Assembly (NCBI RefSeq): GCF_024679245.1
Contig: NC_090176.1
Location: forward strand, 21,812,793-21,876,792
From: Pseudorasbora parva
Lineage: Eukaryota > Chordata > Actinopteri > Cypriniformes > Gobionidae
Length of the DNA: 64,000 bases
Direction: 5' to 3'
In this document: one piece after another, positions 10,942-23,757 of the stretch
How positions within the stretch are numbered: the stretch's first letter is position 1
Layout: each line of letters opens with the position of its first letter
Notes under the pieces: model-generated
The model's database searches: none
The model's input: the letters and a program-made list of their open reading frames with translations, nothing else
Told to the model about the DNA's origin: nothing
Made by a program: the position numbers and the translations under genes

Positions 10942-11470
10942 GGCTGCATTTCCCAAAAACATTTTAACAATAGCCACCAACAGTCTCTACGATCAACTTA
11001 AGCCAGGTGCACACTGTGCGATTTTGCCCACGATTTGGCCGTCTGAGACAAATTTAGGAAATCCTAAAAGATTCCTCAGATCCTAGGCTAAAATCTGACG
11101 TCTTTGGTCGTTAGTTTGACATGTTCACCAGCAAACTATGATTCAAGACAAACTATGACCAAAACGAGAGCTAGAGATTTATTTGTAGCCAGCATTTCAG
11201 TCCCGCGCGTAATGCAGCTCACCGTCACTGAACGCGTCATTCATTGATGATAAAGCTCCGGGTGAGATTTCTTGCGCGCCTCCGTTTTTAGCGCGCCTTA
11301 ACTTTTGTGCAGTCTGACATTAATGCCAACTGAGATCTTACAGTGTGACACGGCTTACATCGGGGATCATGTTCGTACAGTCTGACAAGGGACATTCGCA
11401 AAGGATTTTGAAAAATCTCACAGTGTACAGGACCCATTAGCCGTACAATGCTTTTGGAAAATGCAGCCCT
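10942..11470. mobile_element. Palindromic MITE interrupted by another MITE
   Basis: Left half starts GGGCTGCATTTCCCAAAA at 10942. The right half ends in the complement, TTTTGGAAAATGCAGCCC, at 11470. These are the arms of a snap-back repeat common in fish. Its centre is occupied by the 436-bp element 11001-11436. Confidence 0.65.
11001..11436 (+). mobile_element. Harbinger-like MITE, copy 2
   Basis: Flanked by TTA on both sides (10998-11000 and 11437-11439), the 3-bp duplication typical of PIF/Harbinger. Imperfect TIRs: GTGCACACTGTGCGATTTT at the left, complement CTGTACACTGTGAGATTTT at the right. No coding capacity. Sister copy at 563-1062. Confidence 0.75.
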
Positions 11471-12405
<935 letters not shown>

Positions 12406-12427
12406 AAAAGGACTCTGTTTGAGACAT

Positions 12428-12432
<5 letters not shown>

Positions 12433-12465
<33 letters not shown>

Positions 12466-12476
12466 TTCATTGCTGT

Positions 12477-12544
<68 letters not shown>

Positions 12545-12558
12545 ACAGCAATGAACTG
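12433..12558. repeat. (AT)n tracts with perfect palindrome
   Basis: An AT run (12433-12462) precedes CAGTTCATTGCTGTTGAT (12463-12480). About 60 bases of pure AT follow, then the exact complement ATCAACAGCAATGAACTG (12541-12558). As the AT core is self-complementary, 12463-12558 is a 96-bp perfect palindrome. Confidence 0.95.
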
Positions 12559-14825
12559 TGTAAAAACACAACTGAGTCTACAAGTGTAGATTTATAGGTT
12601 TGGAAGCAAAATGAGTTTCATCCTGAGCATATCTCCAACACTTATATCTGTCACCGGTGCGAGCCAGCTACCGTGACCGAATCAATAGTTGTTTCACGGA
12701 GTTACACGGCGAAAGCTTTTGTAATCTTTGTCGGATCTATTAGAATTGTTGCACGTGATGCAGAATGTTTTCTGTCCAATACAGATCAATGACTTGAAAT
12801 ACAATGCCACAGAAGACAGATACAATGACCGAAAATGACACGCAACACCAAACCCATTTTATTTTTAAAACATTCCCAACAGAAACCATTAGCAACACCT
12901 ACATACTGTAACAATTATGACATAGCAGCTTTTTTCCCCTCACAAATGATGATTGCTATGAACAATGGCAGCTACCGAGGGGGGAGATCACGTTAAAAGA
13001 GTATTGTTTTGCAAGACTGAACTGAGGAAAGGACAAGCTCTGTCAAACCGATCTTCAACCAATTTCACATTTCATGACTTTGATCCTTCCCGTCAGATGT
13101 TTAGGCAATTGAATTTGTGATTAATTCTTCTCCCAGGGTGAAGACGTTCCTGTCAAACCGCTCATTAAACAAGGAGAATCTACAGCGGTCTGTGCTCCCA
13201 CTGGAACAAGAGACAGCTGTTTGCTTAAGAAAAATAAAGCAAAGCTTTGGACATGTGCGGCAATAACGTTCGAAAAGAGGGCCTGGGTTCTGTTCGGCAT
13301 GTTGCCATGGTTATGAGGCTTTTCTTGGCAGCCGACGACCGTAACTTGCTGGTAGCGCTTTGCGCCGTTCAACCCAACCCATCTCCTTCTCCCTCATCCA
13401 ACAGAAACGTGCAATCCAAATGTCGACCCTGCTGGGCCAGACAGACTGAAATACCTTCTGCCAGTCCACTTAAACAAACTGTACTCACTGAAAGGCCGTG
13501 ATTGGATCTCCTGCTGCCATCAATCATCCAATCAGGTGTAGTGCAATCCCCTCCCCACTGAGCTCGTCTGCAGTTGAGGTTTTTGTCCCCTTTGTCCCCA
13601 CCGTTCTCCGGGCTCATGGCGACCAGGTAAACAGCTATCCTGCGGATGTCAGAGCAGAATTTTCCGAGTCTGTCTCGGTTGGACGGACTGGCTCATTTTG
13701 TTTCTCGCTGCGCCGTTCCGATTCCGTCTAGGCAGGGGTTGGGACTTACCTCTGCTTCAGAAGTGGCTTACAAACCCGATGATTAGTCCAGACATCTTCC
13801 AGGTCACGAGTGATGGGGAGTAAGAGGATAGAAGTGGAGGATGGCAAGCTTTCCCTCCTAAACCTTTGCTCTATTATCTCAGCACGGCCTGTAATGAGAG
13901 CATCCATGCAGAGTTCATTAGCCCCGTGCTTTTACTAATCCAGTAGTGCTGAGTAGGATTATAGCAGCTTTAGTCACCAGGAGTTGGAAACCAGCTAACT
14001 TATTTAACAAGCACATCTTGGCCCTCCAGATGATCACTGTCCTCTTATATAATGACTCAACTTTCAGTTGAATGTTCTGTCTCTTTGGGTGAATCCCAAT
14101 TAAAAAAACACCCATTGTAGGACACTGAAAAGCGAAGACCGCCAGACTCTTGCTGCTTTCGGATTACACATAATGTCTGAGTAGATACTACATTTTAATT
14201 TAAATTAACTTCTCAAAAGTATGTTATATATTATGAATATGGGTAGTAGGGTACAACGGTGCTAAACAGGGAAAAGAGCACATTTGATTTCATTTTCCTC
14301 TAAACCACTAGATGGCACAAAAACTTGCCGCAGCACTTTCCAAAACATTTCAAGATACACGTGGAAATTTGGCTGATCCTTGACGCGATCATGGGAATTT
14401 GATAGTTTTTAAAAATGTTGTAGATTTAAGTAGCAAATGAGAATCGATAAAATTATTGAATATATTTTGAGACAGAGGTCTTGCTAATTATTTTCAGTAA
14501 CTGAAGAATTTAAAGTATGGTGTTTGGGGTAAAAGCATCCCTGCTGTTGGGGCTGTATATTTTTATATTAACGTATTTTAATGACAGTATATCTATTGTA
14601 TATAACTATCAAGTGATTGTTTTGAACAAGTATTAACTTAGACATTATTAAAAACATTACTTCAGTTAAAATATTTTTATAAATCCTTTGTGAATTTTTC
14701 CCCATGTGGGTTTTATCCCATGTGTGAGGTAAATGGCCCACCTTACCATACATTTATGAGATTTTAAGCAAAACACTTTAATGATTTATTTTTACACCCA
14801 AAAAAAATCTGCAAATGGGAGTCAG
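12559..14825. other. Unique-looking DNA, no gene seen
   Basis: Contains short open frames around 13247-13731 in a locally GC-rich stretch, open on both strands with no recognisable domain and no clear splice structure. Nothing else supported. Confidence 0.4.
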
Positions 14826-15058
14826 TGTTGCCAAGTCCGCCAATCCTCCCTCGCAATTCGGCTACTTTAAAGTTTTGTCACAGGTTAAATATTTTTCCGT
14901 GGGTTGATTTCTACCCCATAAGTACAATTTCACCTCCACCAACACACTAAAACATACAAATTCAGTTGAGAATTTGGTCAACCGATGATGAAAATTGCTT
15001 ATTTTTGGCCTTCTTTTGACTACCCATTGGGCTACTTTTGTTCCAAAGACCTGGCAAT
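14826..15058. mobile_element. Short MITE
   Basis: Starts GTGTTGCCAAGTCCGC and ends GACCTGGCAATCC, giving short inverted ends on TTGCCAAG/CCTGGCAA. The style ('gttgccaagtccgc...ggctactt') matches a common fish non-autonomous repeat. The ends are too short to classify. Confidence 0.45.
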
Positions 15059-18000
15059 CCTGATGGGAGTGCATGGTGGAAAGCACCTTATTCTTTAGGT
15101 GTTCCTTTAGCCCTGTTGTACCCTCTAAATTAAATGCGAACATACTACATCTCCATTTTGATACTGTCATGTGACCTACCAGCATAAAATAACCAATTAC
15201 ATTTAGTTGTTTTCAGTCAGTCTATTATATCTGTTTTGGTTGATCTTATAATGTTAGATCAGTCTTCAATGTACTGTATGTATTACTGAGCTAATATTGC
15301 CCATAAACCCTTGCAGTATTGGCAGGAGTTTTTATGTTGCATACAGTTGGTGAATGAATAAATAAAAAAATAGTAATTTCAAGGTAAGAACTTCTAAGGT
15401 CCTGAATTTAGCTTTAATCTTTAGCCCTATGACAAACTAAGGTATGGTAGTATGTCCCAGTAATGGCCTACAACGTCGCACTGGCTGAAAATATACCATA
15501 TCTAGCGTTGAATGTGCTTTTAGAAATACCTTCAGACTTTATTTACTGTCTTATTTACTTCCTATCTTAACAATACCCACAATTTTCTTTGTGTATACAA
15601 TGATGGAAGATATTGATCATTTGTAGTGTCCACTCATTCAGTACTATGGGTCCTCATGGACATATCTCTTGAAATCTTATTTAGCGTAACCCAACTGCTC
15701 ATTTAACATTGGTACTTCAGCTGTACCGCCCATCTTCCTCAAGGTAAAGTGCTTATTTTTCACATAACCACATCCACAGCTATTCTAGAGATTTTTGTGT
15801 CTAAGCAGGCCTAATTCATTCTGTTTGTCCCTGGTCTTCATCGTGAACCTGGACACACAGGCGCTGTTTTCCATTATCGGCAGGCCGCCGGGTCGGGTAA
15901 GAGGACAGAATGAAAAGGAACTTAACACGACAAGAAGGACTCTTCTCCATCATCACCAATCAGCCACTCTGGAGGAGGATGGTATTACAGTCTTTTGATG
16001 GAGGATGCCTCATACTCTATATGCCATTGATTTACGTCTATGGATTGTGATATTTCATTATGGGGCATTTGCAATTTCCTGAGGGCTGAAACCATTACTG
16101 TGGCCCTGTATCTCAGCGTGTTGACCATGAGCTTTAATGAGAAAAGAGCATGTGAGAGGTGGAGAGGGGCACGAAAGAAAAAAGGGAGCAGAAAGGTGTA
16201 GAGAATGGCCGCATTGAGCCATTAGACTGTCAAATTTAAACAAGGCAAACTAAAATGTCACCAAAAAAAAAAAACACAAGCAAGGTGTGAAAAACAGTAC
16301 CTCTCAACTCTGATTAGATGTAAGGGGATAAAAGCTTAAAGTAATTTAATCAGCTCTTTGTTCTTCCAAGCAGACGTGGCATATTCTTCGTCTCTCCCTC
16401 CCATCTCGGCCTCACTTTCTATTTTCTTCCTAATGTTCCTAAACCCATTATGGGAAGGCCATTCTTTGCAAAAGAAAGGTAAAATGTGCTGTGTTGTGCA
16501 CTCTCTTTGGTGCCGGCCTTCATGCATTAGAGTACTGCTGTTCCATGTCACTGCATTAGTCGGCTGTCACGGAGTAAAAACGGAATTGTCCTTTAAAAGC
16601 AGCTAGCAGTGGTGTGATGTAGCATGTAGGTTTAATTAAAGAGAATTTTGTGCCTGGATCCAGCAAAGTTTCATATTTAATGGACCATAGCAGAGATCTA
16701 AACCAAATGGTGCTCCTATAGGCCGGGTGCACCAACAAAAACGGCATTAATTATTTTGTAAAATGGCGCCCTTTCAAAGACAAGCATGCTCTGCTTTAAA
16801 CCGAAGCTGTACGCTTCCCGCCGGTTTAATAAATCATTGTAAAATGCGTCGGGGTCCACAAAGCAAAAGAATCAAGAACATTTTTTCTCATCCTTGGTCT
16901 CAGACCATTGATTTTAACAGATCATTACGGAAACCGGAGCCCTTTGTAAGTGATTTTCCAGGATTTTTTTAGCGTGGGAAATAAAGAATACTGGCATCCG
17001 GGTGTAATGCATTTAAAGTTAAGTAAAAATATTTGTGTATCAATATATCAGACTTGAAAGGAGTGTAATTGAATTGGCTAATCAATGCTGCTTTTTTCTC
17101 CAGTATATAATTCAGCCTCTTGTTTTTGCTCGTGTCTAATAATAAATGGAAGAAAATGTGCATAAAATATCATTATGAGTAAAATATAGTTTGCATAATG
17201 GAAACATTATAATCTTGTGAAAGGAGAACACGATTAAATAAACGGAGGGTTAGTGATTTCATTACCAACACAATGTAATTGCATAAAAGTGCATTGAATT
17301 TCGGAATGTAAATTCACTATTTCATTTGCAATGCTGTTTTGCAAAATGTCTAAATAATACATGCTTTTGAACCGCATAGTGAAAGTTCTCTGTAGATTAA
17401 TTCTACCGTAAAAGCCAACAGTTAGTAGCTTTACCTACAGAGCTTTCTCCCAAAACGCCTGCCCTCATACTGGAACCCATCACCTTGATTTTAACTGTCA
17501 ACTATTCCCCAACACCCGGACATGCTGCTGTGCGCTACTGCTGGATTTCAAATAAAATGACTCACACTGTGCCAGAAATGATTTGAACAGCTCGAATGAG
17601 ACATCATGGGGTCTCCTCCCGATCTTCAGTCCATTTGTATCGTTTCCTCTGTTAATGAGGCCAGCTTGTAATCTGGCAATAGCACTGAGTTAATAACACC
17701 TGCCTGCTCATAAGACACAAAATAAAACTATGTAGTAAAAGTGCCATGCAATTGTTTCTTTCAGAGGTTGCAAGTATTTAAAATTAGATGGCTTTGTGGT
17801 TTAAAGGACACAAAGGAAGATATTTGGAAGATTGTTTGAAACCAAGCAGATTTTGCCTCTTATTGACTTGTATTTTTTTCCCTACAATGTCAAAGGGGGG
17901 CGAGATCAGCTTGGTTACAAACATTTTTCCAAATGTCTTCCTTTGTGTACAGCAGAACAAAGAAATGTATAAGGGTTTGGAACAACTTGTATGCATACAA

Positions 18001-18077
18001 CTTGTATGCAGAGAGAATTTGAAAGGCAGCCGTTTATCCTGCCCCTTGATCTCTGTAAATGGTGTGGTCCCAGACTA
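15059..18077. other. Unique-looking DNA; candidate conserved non-coding
   Basis: About 3 kb without a recognisable repeat or gene. The stretch 16740-17450 is AT-rich but complex, with many homeodomain-like TAAT/ATTA cores (for example TGTAATTGAATTGGCTAATC near 17065) and no inverted repeats. That resembles vertebrate conserved non-coding elements. This is a judgement by eye only. Confidence 0.35.
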
Positions 18078-18310
18078 GAGGTCTTCACGGGTCCAAAAAT
18101 GTGTACCCGAACCCAAAGAGACCCGCAATGTTCCACACAGAACTGACCCGGATCCGTCTACTATTTCAAAAAGCTGGATCCGGAACCGTGCAGATCCGAG
18201 AAATGGCAAAAATATAGTACCCGGAACCGATATGGACCCGTCTATTATTGGATAGTTGGAGCTCAAACCAGCGGGAAGACACAGACCCGACTGGACCCGA
18301 CTATATCATA
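18078..18310. mobile_element. hAT-like repeat fragment
   Basis: Begins AGAGGTCTTCACGGGTCC and carries repeated ACCCG words (GACCCGACTGGACCCGAC near 18285), the look of a common fish hAT-type terminus. The matching right end was not located, so class and extent are uncertain. Confidence 0.4.
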
Positions 18311-18594
18311 TTCCACTATAAACTGCTCTTAACAAGTCAATAAACAAGCTGCAAAAAATAACTGTCTCAGCCTACAATATTGTTCCAAGAATGCTTGATT
18401 CACTCATCATTTCAGCTGTAAAAGTCCACTTTGTCACAGTGACGGATTTATGCATCTTTGCAGATTTGCATTTCGACTCAAGTTAACTTGCATATAATAA
18501 CTTTGATTTATTTGCCCTTTTGAACTAATAACAATTGCTCCTTCAGTGCCATGGTCGCTGACGTTAGCATTATTTATTTTCCATAATCTCTGTG

Positions 18595-18652
18595 AGCCAA
18601 GTTTGACTACCACAACTTTAAAATCTTAAAGTTTTGGTAGTCAGACTCGGCT
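18595..18652. repeat. 27-bp-arm hairpin with 4-base loop
   Basis: Arms 18595-18621 and 18626-18652 are complementary except at 3 of 27 positions, with loop AATC. The core pairing is TGACTACCA with TGGTAGTCA. Probably the fold-back end of a small repeat. The tight loop argues against a standard microRNA precursor. Confidence 0.8.
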
Positions 18653-20053
18653 GACTCTCAAACAAGAATGGTTTAGTCACATTATTTTTACAGTCACAGC
18701 GGAAGATCGGATTGCCATAGAAAAATGACACGCGCTTGAGTCTGCACTCGCACGGTGGCTGGAGCAACCTGAAATATGAGCTTTTTTTTACGCAATTTGC
18801 GCGTCAAAGAAAGCATTTATGTGACAGTTCACCTGAGGTCTTGTTTCTGATTTTAAATATATTGTTGAGTACATTATTTCCGTGCACATGCGTTAAATCA
18901 GGCTTTCCTTAGAAGTCAGTTTTCTATACATACATATACAGTACATGCACTAACATTTGTATAGAATTTATGTACAAATGGCTTATTTTGTTTACATTTT
19001 AAGTGTTTTTATGATAAAAATGCAATACCCCACCCATTGGTATCACTATGGTATTTGGTACAGGGGCCCAGCAAGATGGTTTGTACCCAGAGCCCAAAAT
19101 TTGGTGCTATGCCGCTGCCGTGAAGAACTCTATCCCAGACCTGGGTCTGGCTTTTTAGGCTAGTAAAATTAGCCTTAGGAGGGAAAAGAAGTCGACCATT
19201 TTATTTATTTAATAAATGGCCATCACTATTAACCACAGAATGAAATAGTTTACAAATATACTGGTTTACTTTACATACAAAAGCACTGTTGTTTGTGCTC
19301 CCTTGGACTTTTGATAGTTAAATACTTTTTAATTATGTTTCAGAGTTTTTATTGTGTTATAATATTGCCCAAGGGTACTTTTATTTATGTGGTGTTCAAG
19401 TAACATGATACAGATGAATTATAGTATATCTGCATATCATTATTACATTATTATAACTACCGCATCTATATTGCTAAACAACTTTCGCAACAGCTGAACG
19501 ATTAAATCCATTTACTGTTACTTGTATTGTATTTCCATTTCTTCCCAGGATATTAACATAAATATTACATTGGGATGAGCCTGCACTAAATGAAACCAAC
19601 CCCACCAGAGCTCTATTCCTAAAAGGTAATTTCATTAAATAATTCATACATATTTTTCTTGGAGTAATTGTAGGGACCAGTTTGTAAATGAACATTTTCA
19701 TAATAAATGTTCACACCATTCTTTTACTTAGCAGCTCCTTTTAAAAAGTGTGTGTGAGATTCATTGCCACATGGCTCTACTGGAGGAGGCAAACTCTGAC
19801 AATTCCACAAGTCGCATTCTCGCCACCTTATGCTTGCTGCGTTTTCCCAGCCCTCCCCCAGAATTCACCAACAAACAGGATTTTCACAGGAACCTAAGCA
19901 TGAATGTTTAATTAGCGGCAGCTGTTGTGAAATGTGCGCATCGCTAACTGGCATATACCAGCTTCAATTATGGGTCTGGATTTGACTTTATGATCACGAT
20001 TATATGGATGCTTGTCTTACACTAAACAGTTTTAATAAGACTTATAAAATATA
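18653..20053. other. No gene seen
   Basis: AT-rich DNA without recognised repeats or coding frames. Confidence 0.45.
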
Positions 20054-20057
20054 TTAA

Positions 20058-20815
20058 AGGGGGGAGTGAAATGCTGTTTCATGCATACTGAGCTTTTTAC
20101 ACTGTTAAAGACTTGGATTCCCATCCTAAACATAGACAAAGTTTCAAAAACTAATGTTGGATGTTTGATGGAGTATTTCTGTGTCAAAAATACTCCTTCC
20201 CGTTTCTCACAAGTTTCGGAGAGTTTTTTTCGAGTTTGGGTCGGTTTGACGTTACTAGAGAGGAAGGTCCTTGTATGGGCCGTACGGGCTCTTCTCCCGG
20301 TAGGTATAACGGGTATAATTGTTTGTATAACGTTACACTAGTCTGATGTGCAAAACCGTTTTGCTTGCTACTGCTAAGGTTTAGTCGCATACAATAGTCC
20401 ATACACCGAATCATGTCCTCATAAACTGCGAGTAAAGACACACAAATGTTGACAAGCCACTAAATACAGTACATATCACAGAGACGGACGTCCTGTTGTT
20501 GCTGTTTCTCCTGTTCAATTTATTTCAGCCTCCGAATGATTCTGGATCATATATTTATTAGCTGAGCTCGATAGTGATGGGTTTCTCCACGCTTGAGGAC
20601 GTCACCGCTTTGCGCACTTGTCATTCTTTAGCTCCGCCCACACGATACGCCTCCAGGCACTCGTTTTTTTCCAAAAAGACTCGGTACAGCCCATATTTCT
20701 TTTATTAATATAATAAAACTAAAGACTTTTCGGAGCTATGAAGGATCCAATACTACTCTATAGGTACTCAAGATTGACATGAGATTGACTAAAACTGAGT
20801 GTTTCACCCCCCCCT
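20058..20815 (-). mobile_element. TTAA-type element, copy A (internally deleted)
   Basis: Starts AGGGGGGAGTGAAATG, ends GTGTTTCACCCCCCCCT, flanked by TTAA at 20054-20057 and 20816-20819. Same family as copies B-E but 758 bp instead of about 1.15 kb, lacking roughly 400 internal bases. No protein-coding frame. TTAA duplications point to piggyBac or Kolobok mobilisation; the GGG-rich terminus looks more like Kolobok, which is an inference. Confidence 0.85.
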
Positions 20816-20920
20816 TTAACAAAATATGCTTCATACTCCATCTATTTCATATTCACATTCAAAACTTGTTCATATTAAAAACGATGTAAAATCAGAGGAC
20901 CTCTCAATTAAAATCTTCGG

Positions 20921-21215
20921 ACCCACTTTATATTAGGTGGCCTTAAGAACTATAGTACATATATGTACTAACTTTTGAATTAATCATTTGATACATTGCA
21001 CTTATTGTGTACATACATGTTTTTACATTTTACGTGCATTTTTAAAAAATACCTGCATGTATCCTAACTCTACCCATACCACCACACCTGTCCCTAACTC
21101 TACCCGTATCCCACCTCAATATCAGCAAAGGTGATTTGCAATAAAATTTGAACAGTAAGTACATTGTACTTATTTTTTGAAGTACATATACTTAAGGCCA
21201 CCTAATATAAAGGGA
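20921..21215. mobile_element. Short TIR element
   Basis: Inverted ends ACTTTATATTAGGTGGCC and GGCCACCTAATATAAAG bound a 295-bp AT-rich element with 'ctaactctacccatacc' blocks. A second copy (32308-33824) carries a nested insertion. Superfamily undetermined. Confidence 0.7.
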
Positions 21216-21754
21216 GGCCAAATCTTCCATCTTTGTAAATCCAGAGATTAGTTTATTATTACACTGTGTTTATCATATAAAGGTCCATTGCAGAAAGCAT
21301 AACAGCTAACTTGGATTATGTATGCCTTGATTACAATCACATTAGTCTTAACGTCGTTGGCTGCATTCTTCAAGGCCACCTTCGAAGGTCAGACTGACCA
21401 TTGTAAAATGGGATTGTCTATAGTCTACACCTAGCAAATGTGAAAGCTGCCATTGGTGAGTGACAGTAATGTTTGTACTAGACTTTTTGGAAAGTTGTAT
21501 TAAACAAATTAAGCAAAACATGGTTCACAAACTGTCTAAATATGTTCACAATTGTCCATTTCTGTATATAATAACGTATATAAATTATATATAATCACAT
21601 CTTGGTAAGATATAAGTCAAACTTTTAACCACTTTAAAGTTTATTTTTTACATTTGATCATTAGATACACTATCCCTGTGTCCCAATCTGCATACTGTCC
21701 ATACTAAATAGTATTTGAAAATATAACTAGTATGGTATAGTATATAATTTATAC
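21216..21754. other. No gene; fragments of other repeats
   Basis: The end near 21680-21745 (CCCAATCTGCATACTGTCCATACTAAATAG) is a truncated copy of the terminus seen at 39677. The stretch near 21360-21395 (CTTCAAGGCCACCTTCGAAG) resembles blocks at 24000-24060. Confidence 0.45.
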
Positions 21755-22556
21755 TTTGTGTGGCCTTCATATTAATTCAAGAACAGTGCGTAGAGAGAGC
21801 TTTATGGAATGGGTTTCGATGGTCGATCAGCTGCATCCAAGCCTTACATCACCAAGTGCAATGCAAAGTGTCAGATGCAGTGGTGTAGTAAAGCACGCAC
21901 GCCACTGGACTTTAGAGCAGTGTATATGTGTTCCCTTAAGTGACAAATCACACTTTTCTGTCTGGCAATGTGATGGATGAGTCTGGGTTTGGCTGTAGTC
22001 AGGACAGCTTGCTTGACTGCTATATTGTCAAGTGTAAAATTTGGTGGAGGGGGGATTATGGTGTGGGCTGTTTTTCAGGGGTTGGGGTTGGGCTTAGCCC
22101 GTTAGTTTCAGTGAAAGAAACACTTTAGGCTTTAGGATACCAAGACATTTTGGACAATGTCATGCTCCCAACTTTGTGGGAACAGTTTGGGGATGGCCTC
22201 TTTCTGTTCCAACATGACTGTGTACCAGAGCACAAAGCAAGGTCCATAAAGACATGGATGAGCAAGTTTGGTCTGGAGGAACTTGACTAGGCTGCACAGA
22301 GTCCTGACCTCAACCCAATAGAGCACCTTTGGGATGAATTAGAGTGGATACCTCACAAATGTGCTTCCAGAAGAATGGTCAAAAATTCCCATAAACACTC
22401 CTAAACCTTGTGAAAAGCCTTCCCAGAATAGTGGAAGCTGTTGTAGCTGCAAAGGGTGTGCCAACTCAACATTAAAACCTATGGATGAAGAAGGGGGTGT
22501 CTTTAAAGTTCATCTGCATGTATCGGCAGGCGTCCCAAAACTTTTGTCAATGTAGT
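21755..22556 (+). pseudogene. Tc1-like transposase, 5'-truncated
   Basis: A decayed Tc1-like element in plus orientation. Recognisable are a TLEQCICVPLSDKSHFSVWQ segment (21900-21970; S-D around the first catalytic Asp), a Gly-rich 'ggtggaggggggattatggt' region near 22040, a 'ttccaacatgactgtgtacc' second-Asp region near 22206, and 'cctgacctcaacccaatag' (22302-22321, the DLNPIE motif). The right end CAATGTAGTG near 22555 corresponds to a Tc1-type terminus. Many stops and frameshifts. The left end is missing at about 21755. Confidence 0.8.
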
Positions 22557-22587
22557 GTTTTTGACTAAGTTGAAACCCAATACTTAA

Positions 22588-23757
22588 AGGGGGGGGGGGG
22601 GGGGTTAAACACTGAGTTTCAGTCAATCTCATGTCAATCTTGAGTACCTATAGAGTAGTATTGCATCCTTCATATCTCCGAAAAGTCTTTAGTTTTATTA
22701 TATTTATAAAAGAAATATGGGCTGTACCAAGTCTTTCCGGAAAAAACCGAGCGCCTGGAGGCGTATCGTGTGGGCGGAGCTAAAGAATGACGAGCGCACA
22801 CAAAGCGGTGACGTCCTCAAGTGTGGAGAAACCCATGGCTAGCACAGATAATGATCCAGAATCATTCGGAGGCTGAAATAAATTGAACAGGAGAAACGGC
22901 AACAGCAGGATGTCCGTCTCTGTGGTATGTACTGTATTTAGTGGCTTGTCAACATTTGTGTGTCTTTACTCGCAGTTTATGAGGACATGATTCGGTTTAT
23001 GGACTATTGTATGTGATTAAACCTTAGCAGTAGCAAGCAAAATGGTTTTGCACATCAGACTAGTGTAGCGTTATACATAGAACAACAATAGAGTCCGTTA
23101 GCGCATTTGAATGACGAAGCACGCCATCTTGTCGTTTACTGATGTTTCCTCACGCGACGATAGCCAACAGCATAGACATTTGAAGCAGTTATACTCACCG
23201 GCTGCTTCCAAAGCAGGACCGAACCTTTATCGCTGGGACCGCTCCGTCAAAAACACACTTCTTTGGTATGATTTGGTGAAGTCCTGACAGCAGTGAACGG
23301 TGGAGATCCACTTTTGCGTCGCGACTGAAGCGATGTTGTGAAGCTTCCCGTCATTTCTGCGTTCAAATTGGGTCAAATGCAGCGCTGCCCTCCCGGAATG
23401 CTGTGCTGAAGCGTTGAAGTCGCTCGACGTCACCCACAGGAATAAAGTGGAGCGCGGCACCTGGATCGACTGGATCTGCACCTGAGTGTTTATGGCCGTG
23501 CATTTTCTCTCTCGCATTAGTCACGCACGCACGCGGCCCATACAAGGACCGTCCGATCTATTAACGTCAAGTAGACCCATACTCGAAAAAAACTCTCCGA
23601 AACTTGTGAGAAACCGGAAGGAGTATTTTTAACACAGAAATACTCAATCAAACGTCCAACATTAGTTTTTGAAACTTTGTCTATATTTAGGATGGGAATC
23701 CAAGTCTTTAACAGTGTAAAAAGCTCAGTATGCATGAAACAGCATTTCACCCCCCCT
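22588..23757 (+). mobile_element. TTAA-type element, copy B
   Basis: Starts with a long G run then TTAAACACTGAGTTTCAG, and ends GCATTTCACCCCCCCT. TTAA flanks at 22584-22587 and 23758-23761. 1170 bp, near full length. Opposite orientation to copy A. Interior contains the GTGGGCGGAGCTAAAGAATG block shared by all copies. Short frames inside repeat between copies but show no known domain. Confidence 0.85.

Noticed and set aside
13247..13731. Host gene exon in a locally GC-rich stretch
   Set aside because: Short frames on both strands with no recognisable domain or clear splice pattern.
18595..18652. microRNA precursor
   Set aside because: A four-base loop and short stem are atypical for a microRNA hairpin; a palindromic repeat is likelier.
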